A stretch of DNA of 64,000 nucleotides from Emydura subglobosa (taxonomy: Eukaryota; Chordata; Testudines; Chelidae): contig ML679972.1 of the NCBI GenBank assembly GCA_007922225.1, positions 37,511,765 to 37,575,764 of the forward strand, read 5' to 3'. Positions 55,995-64,000 of the stretch are shown piece by piece. The notes under the pieces were generated by a model that had not been told where the DNA came from, made no database searches, and saw only the letters and a list, made by a program, of their open reading frames with translations. A program made the translations under genes and the position numbers. Position 1 is the stretch's first letter. Each line of letters opens with the position of its first letter.

Positions 55995-56400
55995 CAGGGA
56001 CCCCCAGCTGAAGGTGTGGGGGACATGAGGGATACGGGGGGATGTGTGGGTGGGAGCTCATGTGGGGGATGGGAGGGATACGGGAGGACGTCTGGTTGGG
56101 GGCCTATGCAGGAGATGGAAAAGATACAGGGGGATGTGCGGGGGATGGAAGGGGTTTGGGGGGACGTGCAAATGGGTGCCTGTGTGGGGGATGGGGCCAT
56201 ATGGGGGTACATGTGGGCGGAGGCCCATCCCAGAGGATGCGGGGTGTATGGGAATGTGTGAGTGGGTGCCCCTACAGGGGATGGAGAGTACGGGGGCCTG
56301 TCCCAGGGTATGCAGGGGGGATGTGCGGGTGGGTCCCAGGGTGTGCAGGGCGGTGCTGGGGCTGCCTGTGGGGTGAGGCAGGGGCATGACAGGTGGACGT
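55995..56400. repeat. Minisatellite, ~40-50 bp G-rich units
   Basis: Blocks like GGGGGATGGGAGGGATACGG + GGGGATGTGYGGGTGGG-n-GCCYRTGYNGG recur about nine times. Confidence 0.75.
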
Positions 56401-57363
56401 TGCGCTTGGCCCATGCGCCTGCCCACAGGGGCTGAGTGTGGGCAGGAGCCACCCTGCACTGGGCACGTCGGGCTGGGCTGGGACTATCCCAGAACACAGG
56501 AGGCTTCAAGCCCCCTTTGCTCCACATCTTTGCAGAGAGGGGGGTGGGCACTGACTGGGGGTCCCAGCAGGGGGTAGGGGGCACAGGAGCTGGGCACTGG
56601 CAGGAGTGGAGGAGCTGGGGGGGTTGCGTTGCCAGTTAAGGCACACACGTGACGTACTCGGCGGGCTCCAGCTCCGTCATCCCGCCAAGGTCTCAGGTCC
56701 CATTCTTAAAATCAGACATTCTCTAGCCCTCGGGATTGGGAAGAAAAGGTGTAAAGTGGGGTCTGGGGTCACCCACACAGCGACACTGCCTGGGTCTGCA
56801 GAGAGCCTGAACCCCTCGCTCCAGGAGGGAGGAGCTGCCTGAGGCAATTCAGTGGTTTTTTCATTGCCAGCCCCACTGCTCCACCCCGCTAACCCGCCCC
56901 CACCCCAGCAGGGAGCTCTGCCTGGAGCACATTGCAGCCCCCTCCCGCACGCACAGACACCCCAGCTCCAGAGGTAAGTACTGGGACCCTCCCCCACTAA
57001 CATCCTGCTTCTCTGGAGGGGGAGGGGGACCCCTGCTGCCACTGCTAAGAGAAGGGGAAGCTGCCCCTTAGGGAGCGGGGAGGTGGGCTCATGGTGTGGG
57101 AGGCGGAGCCATAGGGGTCATGATGCGATGTGCCATGAGGCCAGCATTGGCATCACCTGGCTCTAGTGGGTTGGGGCGAGGGGCAGATCTGGGAGTCCAG
57201 GTGCAGGAACTGGGGGGGAGGGGTGCCCCAGCAGTCAGAGGGCAGGTGCTGAGGGGGGGGGAGGAAAAATCAAAGCTTTCCTAAGATAGGGATGCCCAAG
57301 GGTCCAGTCCCCCCGCCCCACTGCCCCACAGCACCCCCTGGTGGGCAGCTGGGTACCACTCAC
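56401..57363. other. Intron sequence downstream of the small MNNL exon, nothing recognised
   Basis: GC-rich, no exon-like frame, no clear repeat family. Confidence 0.5.
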
Positions 57364-57421
57364 CTGTGGACAGCTCGCCAGGCTCAGCCCTCCACGACTC
57401 AATGATGAGGGAGAAGGTGCC
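57364..57421 (-). CDS. Delta-like Notch ligand, small exon completing the MNNL domain
   Basis: A 58-nt exon on the minus strand, between acceptor CCACTCCAG and donor GTGAGT. It reads GTFSLIIESWRAEPGELST plus one base of a split Glu codon (phase 0 in, phase 1 out). Delta genes have a similarly small exon at this place, whose product starts GTFSLIIEA. It supplies the last strand of the MNNL domain and the linker to the DSL region. The next exon lies 22.5 kb downstream across retroelement-filled intron. The single base left over joins correctly to the AG at the start of the next exon to give GAG. This phase match makes the call firm despite the short length. Confidence 0.9.
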
Positions 57422-57684
57422 CTGGAGTGGAGAGAGAGCAGAGACGTGAGGGGGTGGGGCGAAGGGGGCAACCCGGGACACCCAGGGGATGGTGTGAAGA
57501 ATGGTGGGGGGGTGGGGGGGAAAGAGCATGGAGGGAAGGAGGAGGCACCCTCAGGGGAAGGTGCAAAATGGGAGGGAGCATGGGTGGGGAAATGAAAGGA
57601 TGCATAACTGGGGGCACTGGGAGGAGGGGAACACTGGGCTTGGCTTACTGGGGGGAGGAGATCTGGGGGGTGTATAAATAAAAT

Positions 57685-58370
57685 TAAAAAGCCCGAGGGG
57701 CTCAGTGTGATCATCTAGTCTGACCCCCTGGATAGCAAAGGCCAGAGACCTGCCCCAGCAGGATTCCCAGAGCAGATCTCTTAGGAAAACAGCCCCTCGG
57801 CATTTAAAAATTGTTCCAATGGTTCACTCCTCCCCCCGTCAGAAACGGACACCTCGTTCCCAGCCTGAACTTGTCCCGCTTCAGCTTCCAGCCATGGATT
57901 GTGTTAGACCGTCCTCTGCTAGACTGAAGTGCCCGTGATGAAATATTTCTCCCCCCGTGGCACTGACAGAAAGGGATCCCGTCGCCCCTTCATTTGCTCT
58001 CTGTTAAGCTCAGCAGATTGAGCGCCTTGAGTCTATCGCTACAAGGCAGGTTTTCTAACCCTCTGGCTCTTCTCTGACCCCTCTCCCATGGATCTCCCAG
58101 GCCTCCTGGAGTTGTGGGCACCAGAACTGGACCCAGGACCCCAGCAGTGGCTGCACCAGGGCCAAACCCAGAGGGACAATCACTCTCTGCTCCTACCCGA
58201 GAACCCCCAGGATCACACTCTTTCTTTCGGGCCCAGCATGGCACTGGGAGAAGCTGATTCTCCACCACAACCCCCAAATCTTTTTCTGAGTCGCGGCTTC
58301 CCAGGAGAGAGGCCCCCCAGCCTGTAAGTACAGCTGACACTCCCTGTTCCTAGGTGTTGCCGTTGACATT
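57685..58370 (-). mobile_element. CR1 LINE 3' fragment, antisense
   Basis: GGGGCTCAGTGTGATCATCT + AGTCTGACCCCCTGG, GAGCAGATCTCTTAGGAAAA, ACTGAAGTGCCCGTGATGAA and TGTGGGCACCAGAACTGGAC-like text in antisense CR1 order. Confidence 0.9.
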
Positions 58371-58439
58371 TGGGTGTGTTAAAAACCCACATGTTGTTTG
58401 TTTGTGCCCAGTTTACGAGCAACCCAGAATGGCTCTGAA

Positions 58440-58940
58440 ATAATCTCTGTACAATGGCAAGGGGTGGGATGTAGTAATGGGGGCAGAGAGCTGGGGGAGG
58501 GGCTGAATAATGGGAGTGTATTATTAGGGAGGGGGAAGGGGTATATTCATGGGGGAAAGGGCTGTATAATGGGGAGGGAGCTATATAATGATGCATTATT
58601 GCAGGAGGGGTGTATAATGTGGGTGTGTTATTGGGGGAGGGGCTGCGGGAGGGGAGTATAATGGGGAGGGGGCTATATAATGGTGTGTTATTGGGGGAGG
58701 GGCACCAGACAGCAAGTGTGAAGCATCAGGATGGGGGGTAATAGGCGCCTATATCAGAGAAAGCCCTGACTATCAGGACTGTCCCTATAAAATTGGGATA
58801 TCTGGTCACCCTAGGCTGGGGAAAAGGGGTGTAGAATGGGGGTGTTTTATTGGAGGAAGGGCTGGGGGAAGGGGGTGTATTATGGGGGTGTTTTATTGGG
58901 GGAGGGACTGGGGGAAGGTGGCATACAATGGGGGCATATT
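58440..58940. repeat. Minisatellite (GGGGCTGTATAATGGGG type), left part
   Basis: ~38-45 bp units such as GAGGGGCTGAATAATGGGAG + TGTATTATTAGGGAGG, with a non-unit gap at 58705-58810. It resumes at 63240 after the CR1. Confidence 0.8.
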
Positions 58941-58944
58941 AAAG

Positions 58945-61900
58945 GGAATCGTGGGGTCTGTTGTGTGGCTGGGCTGACCCAAGCGGCTGGCTCCCTCACA
59001 AGACTCTTGTCTGCCATCCTTTGATCCCGGATCTCCCTGGGAACCTTTGACGAGGGGCGGGAACTCTATCCAGGGAGTTTGGATAGAAGTGTGAGGCAGA
59101 CACACACAACAAACATGATCTAAACTTAAGCCAGTAAACTCCCCTATACTCCCCCCACACACACCAAATCCCTGCTAGAGTAAAGACACGGCAGGCTGCA
59201 CGCAGAGCAGAGTGGGGGTACCCAATTTATTGCACTGAGTGCAACCTATACAATTACCGGCCGCGTGGGCTGGGGCGTATCTGGGCATTTGCTGCAAACA
59301 GCTCGTGGCCTTCAGAGGCCACGTACAGGCTCCGGAGACCAGCGTGGCTGAAGCGGAGGAGCTAAAGGAGACAGAGAGGTCCGCAAAGGAGACTTTCAGG
59401 GACACAGAGGAGCAGGTCCCGCCCCAGTCTGACAGCCTCTGTGCTATTGAGCTCTCTGAAAGTCTTGGGGAAGGAAAATATCAAGCTGGAGCAGAGGGAA
59501 ATGATCCCAGATGATGCCATGGTCTCCTCTCGCACTGCGGGGACCCCTCCATGAGAGGACCCCAGTTATTAGGAAGAGCCAGGAAATAGTAACGGGGGAT
59601 TCGATCATTATAAAAATCAATAGCTGGGTTTGTGACGACCGGGAGAACCACATGGTGACTTGCCTGCCAGATGCGAAGGTTGCAGATCTCATGAGACATC
59701 TAGACAGACTTTTGTGCAGTGCTGTGGAGGAGCCGGTGGTCGTGGTACATGTAGGTACCAATGACATAGGGAAAGGTAGGAGATTGGTAGGAGAAATTTA
59801 GGCTGTTAAATTAGAGATTAGAGTCCAGGACCTTCAGGGTAGCGTTCTCTGAAATGCTCCCAGTTCCACACGCAGGGCCAGTTAGACAGGCAGTACTGCA
59901 GGGTCTCAATGCGTGGCTAAGATGATGGGGTAGAGAGGAGAGGTTTAGGTTTATTAGGAACTGGGGAACTTTTTGGGAAAGGGGGAGCTTACACCGGAAG
60001 GATGGGCTCCACCTACACCAAAACAGAACCAGATTGCTGGCACATAAAATTAAAAAGGCCATAAAGCAGTTTTTAAACTAAGGGCTGGGGGAAAGCCGAC
60101 AGGTGCGGAGGAGCACAGGGTTTGGGTGGAAACATCCCTTAGAGAGGATTTATTACAATGGGGAATTCTGTATCCTAGTAAAGAGGAGAAGAAAGAAGTT
60201 GGTAAAGTACAGGTAGGAGCTAATGAGGAGCACTGACATGTAAAAAAGTCGGGATTAAATGTAACATGCAAAGGCGAGCATCTGAATATTGACAAACTGT
60301 CCAAGTGCCTATAAAGAAATGCTAGAAATGTAAATGCTAAGATGGGTGAACTAGAGTGCCTGGTATTAAGTGAGGATATTGATATAATAGACACCATGGA
60401 AACGTGATGGAACGAAGATAGTCAATGGGACACAGTAATAAGAGGGTACAAAACATATCGGAATGACAGAGTAGGTAGCGCTGGTGGGGGAGTGGCACTG
60501 TATGTGAAAGAAGGCATTGAGTCAAAGAAAGTCAAAATCTGAAATGAATCAAACTGTGCCATAGAATCTCTAGGGATAGTAATTCCACGCTTGAAGAATA
60601 AGAGGATAGCAGTAGGGTTACACTACCGACCACCCGAGCAGGATGGTGACGGTGAAATGCTCTGGGAGATTAGAGACACTACAAAGGCAGAAAACCCAAT
60701 AACAACGGCGGACTTCAACTATCTGCATATTGACTGGGTATGTGTCACCTCAGGACAGGACACAAGGATACAATTTCTAGACACCATTAATGACTGCTTC
60801 TTGGAGCAGCTGGTCCTAGAACCACAAGAGGAGAGGCAATTCTTGATTTAGTACTAAGTGGAGCCCAGGATCTGGTCCAAAAGGTGAATATAGCTGAACT
60901 GCTCAGTAATAGTGACCGTAACGTAATTAAATTGAGCATCCTTGTAGAGGGAAAATACCAACAAAACCCACCATAGCAGCATTTCATTTCAAAAAAGGGA
61001 ACTACACAAAACTGAAGAAGCAACTTAAACAGAAATTAAAAGGAACAGCCACAAGGATGAAACGCCTGCAAGGAGCATGGAGACTATTTAAAAACACCAT
61101 AATAGAGGCTCGAATTAAATGTATATCCCAAATTTAAAAAACAAAACAAAACCCACTAAGAAGACCAAAAAAAGTGCCACCATGGCTAAACAGCAGAGTA
61201 AAAGAGGCTATCAGAGGCAAAAAGGCATCCTTAAAAAACTGGAAGTCAAACCCTAGTGAGGAAAATAGAAAGGGACATAAACTCTGGCATGTCAAGTGTC
61301 AAAGTATAATTAGACAGGCCAAGAAAGAATTTGAAGAGCAACTAGCTAAGGATACAAAAACTAACAGCAAAAACATCTTAAGTACATCAGAAGCAGGAGG
61401 CCTGCCAGACAGGCACTGGGGCCACTGGATGATCAAGGTGCTAAAGGAGCACTCAAGGAAGACAAGACCATTGCGGGGAAGCTAAATGAATTCTGTGCAT
61501 CAGTCTTCTCGGCTGAGGATGTGAGGGAGATTCCCACACCTGAGCCATTCTTTTTAGGTGACAAATCTTAGGAACCGTCCCAAATTGAGGTGTCGATAGA
61601 TGAGGTTTTGGAACAAATTGATAAATTAAACAGTAATAAGTCACCAGGAGCGGATGGTATCCACCCAAGAGTTCTGAAGAAACTCAAATATGCAATTGCA
61701 GAACTACTAACTGTGGCAGGTAACCTATCGCTTATAACAGCCTCGGTACCAGATGACTGCAGGGTAGCTAATGTAATGCCGATTTTTTTAGAAAAAAGCT
61801 CCAGAGGCGAAACTGGTAATTACCAGTAAGCCTAACTTCAGTACCAGGCAAATTGATTGAAACTAGAGTAAAGAATTATCAGACACACAGATAAACATGC

Positions 61901-63238
61901 TACATTGGGGAAGAGTCAACATGGCTTTTGTAAAGGGAAATCACGCATCACCAATCTACTAGAATTCTTTGAGGGGGTCCACAAGCACGTGGACAAGGGT
62001 GATCCAGTTGAGATAGTGAACTTGGACTTTCAGAAAGCCTTTGACAAGGTTCCTCACCAAAGGCTCTTAAGCAAAGTAAGATGTCATGGGATAAGAGGGA
62101 AGGTCCTCTCCAAGATCAGTAACTGGTTAAAAGATAGAAAACAAAGAGCAGGAATAAATGGTCAGTTTTCTTTATGGAGAGTGCTAAATAGTGGTGACCC
62201 CCAGGGGTTTGTACTGGGACCAGGACTGTTCAACATACTCATAAATGATCTGGAAAAAGGGGTAAACAGAGAGGTGGCAAAATTTGAAGACAATACAAAA
62301 TTACTCAAGATAGTTAAGTCCAAAGCAGATCTCACAAAACTGGGTGACTGGTCAACAAAATGGCAGATGAAATTCAATGTTGATAAGTGCAAAGTAATGC
62401 ACATTAGAAAAAATAATCTCAACTTTACATATAAAATGATGGGGTCTAAATTAGCTGTTACCACTCAAGAAAGAGAACTTGGAATCATTGTGGATAGTTC
62501 TCTGAAAACATCTGCTCAGCGTGCAGCAGCAATCAAAAAGGCTAACAGAATGTTATGAATCATCAGGAAAGGGATAGATAATAAGATAGAAAATATCATA
62601 TTACCTCTTTATAAATCCATGGTATACCCACAGCTTGAATACTGCATACAGTGATGGTCACCCCATCTCAAAAAATATACATTAGAATTGGAAAAGGTGC
62701 AGAGAAGGGCAATAGAAATGAGGAGGAGGATGGAACAGCTTTCATATGAGGAGAAATTAAAAAGACTGGGACTTTTCAATTTAGAAAAGAGATGCCTAAT
62801 GGGGGATATGATAGAGGTCTATAAAATCATGAACAGTGTGGAGAATGTGAAGTCGGAAGTGTTATTTACCCCTTCACATAACACAAGAACTAGGGGTCAC
62901 CTGATAAAAAGGAAGTATTACTTCACACAACACACAGTCAACCTGTGGAACTCCTTGCCAGGGGATGTTGTGAAGGCCAAAAGTTCAAAAAAAAAATTAG
63001 CTATGTTCCTGGAGGACAGGTCCATCAAAGGCTATTAGCGAAAAGGTTAGGGATGCAACCCCAGATTCTGGGTGTCTCTGAACCTCCAACTGCCAGAAGC
63101 TGGACAGGGGATGGATCACTTGATAATTGCCTGGTTCTGTTCACTCCCTTTGAAGCACCTGGCCACTGTGGGAAGACAGGCCACAGGGCTAGCTGGACCA
63201 TCGGTCTGACCCAGTGTGGCCATTCTTAGGTTCTTATT
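58945..63238 (+). mobile_element. CR1 LINE, near full length, defective
   Basis: ORF1-like part at 59239-59801 has an esterase-type segment (GDSIIIKINSWVCDDRENHM ... VVVVHVGTNDIGKG). ORF2 follows: endonuclease (60400-60960; AVGLHYRPPEQDGDGEM, then a ...LDLVLSGAQDLVQKV-like zone) and RT (61590-62560). The RT includes KSPGADGIHPRVLKKLKY, QHGFCKGKSRITNLLEFFEG, FQKAFDKVPHQRLLSK and GLFNILINDLEKGVNREVAK. The catalytic FADDT box reads FEDNT. The 3' coding end (62688-63038) precedes a typical terminus GACCATCGGTCTGACCCAGT. ORF2 is cut by several stops (e.g. near 60850 and 62556). The left boundary is uncertain. Confidence 0.9.
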
Positions 63239-63239
63239 A

Positions 63240-63440
63240 TTGGGGGCAGGGTCTGGGGTAGGTGGGTGTATAATGGGGATGTATGATTGGGGGGAGGGGG
63301 TTGGGATGTTTAATGGGGGTGTATGATTGGGTGGAGGGGGTGTATAATGGGGAGATATTACAGGGTGCTGGGGGAGGGATGCATTATTAGGGGGCTATCA
63401 GGGGGGTGTATCAGGGGAAGGGCGCTGGGGCGGGGGGAGG
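63240..63440. repeat. Minisatellite (GGGGTGTATAATGGGG type), right part, next to the MNNL exon donor
   Basis: GGGTGTATAATGGGGATGTA + TGATTGGGG and similar units, the same type as 58440-58940. It ends within about 15 bp of the exon's donor. Confidence 0.8.
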
Positions 63441-63452
63441 GGCAGCTCTCAC

Positions 63453-63698
63453 CGGCCACTTGAAGTGGAAGGGCACCCGGATGGGTGCGCTGGTGGCCAC
63501 AGCATTGCGGTCGGCGGGGACCATGTCGCTCAGGGCCGCCCCGAAGGTGCAGGGGGGTTCGGGGGACACCACGGCCTGGGCGTGCTTGAGGCAGACACGA
63601 AAGAAGAGGCGGCAGGGCCTGGCACCATGGCACAGGCTGCGGGTGCCGCTGCTGCGGAATGAGTGCACCTGCAGTTCAAACACCCCAGCCGGCTGGGC
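63453..63698 (-). CDS. Delta-like Notch ligand, exon encoding most of the MNNL domain
   Basis: This is the most upstream coding exon visible. On the minus strand a CCCACAG acceptor precedes GCC at 63698, and the exon ends at 63453 before GTGAGA. It holds 82 whole codons (phase 0 at both ends). The translation has the N-terminal Notch-ligand (MNNL/C2-like) hallmarks: a VFELQVHSF start, FFRVCLKH near residue 30, VSPEPPCTFG, and a closing PIRVPFHFKWP. In Delta ligands this domain binds Notch EGF11 and phospholipids outside the cell. The signal-peptide exon that must precede it is not in the window, so the N-terminus is incomplete. Family assignment is secure. Exon borders rest on splice consensus and on phase agreement with the next exon. 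Confidence 0.93.
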
Positions 63699-63734
63699 CT
63701 GTGGGACAGAGTGGGGGGGTTAGCATGGGACCCT

Positions 63735-63970
63735 GTCAGTCCCCACCCCAGAGATGCCCCCACCCCACAACCCAACTGCCACATGCACCCCAAAGATCCC
63801 CCATCCCATAACCTTTGTCCCCAGCACGTGTCCCCATCACACAGCCTGACCACCCAGCACAGTGCCCCATGCACCCCAGAGATCCCCCACCCCACAGCCT
63901 AGCCCGCCAGCGCAGTGCCCCATCCACCCCAGAGATCCTCCCACCCCATAGACCATCCAAAGCCCCTGAC
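63735..63970. repeat. Minisatellite in the first visible intron, ~40-54 bp units
   Basis: CAGTGCCCCATGCACCCCAG + AGATCCCCCACCCCACAGCC recurs four to five times with changes. Confidence 0.75.
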
Positions 63971-64000
63971 CTCCCCTCCATAGTTTGAAGCCCCTCCTCC

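Noticed and set aside
6849..63698. Naming the gene DLL1, DLL3 or DLL4
   Set aside because: The EGF number excludes a mammal-like DLL3, and the tail does not resemble DLL1 or DLL4. A symbol is withheld until a tree is made.

Overview
The window is vertebrate nuclear DNA, most likely from a turtle and less likely a crocodilian. It holds CR1 LINEs of every age in both orientations, a chromodomain-type Ty3/gypsy element with LTRs, two DIRS-like tyrosine-recombinase retroelements, MIR/CORE-like SINEs and short hAT-like MITEs. The few coding exons are vertebrate-type, with GT/AG introns and high GC. No prokaryotic gene organisation is present.

The only host gene I can support is one Delta-family Notch ligand on the minus strand, spanning the whole window. 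Six coding exons are recognisable, in transcription order: 63453-63698 (MNNL), 57364-57421 (end of MNNL), 34585-34842 (linker and DSL domain), 18492-18853 (EGF1 to mid-EGF4), 12943-13159 (EGF4 to mid-EGF6) and 6849-7515 (EGF6-8, transmembrane segment, start of the cytoplasmic tail). Their splice phases (0, 0, 1, 1, 0, 1, then 2) join into one open frame of 602 codons. The signal-peptide exon lies beyond position 64000. The last exon ends at a strong GTAAGT donor, so the final tail exon(s) are probably before position 1. The architecture (MNNL-DSL-8 EGF-TM) is that of DLL1/DLL4/fish-type Delta proteins, but the tail is not the DLL1 or DLL4 tail. A delta-like C/B-type ligand is my best guess.

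Everything else is intron. 63.7-64 kb: minisatellite. 58.4-63.4 kb: a long CR1 inserted into a G-rich minisatellite. 52-58.4 kb: another long CR1, C-rich tracts and a CR1 3' fragment. 45-50.6 kb: the second DIRS-like copy with CR1 and MITE insertions. 37-45 kb: CR1 fragments, two copies of an LTR-like repeat and a Pro/Glu/Trp-rich repetitive open frame. 26.8-33.4 kb: the first DIRS-like copy, interrupted by a CR1. 20-25.7 kb: a gypsy element that split a minisatellite and was itself hit by an antisense non-LTR element. 17.7-18.5 kb: a tandem array built from the 3' end of the EGF4-encoding exon, splice donor included. 1-17 kb: SINEs, several with heads or tails expanded into short tandem arrays, CR1 and MITE remnants, a 60-bp-class satellite and a near-perfect hairpin.

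The most unusual structure is the 17.7-18.5 kb array. Each unit carries a copy of the exon tail, a 5' splice site and a joined CRE/E-box sequence, inside a gene family known to be controlled by proneural bHLH factors. All repeat boundaries are estimates by eye unless a terminal motif is stated.
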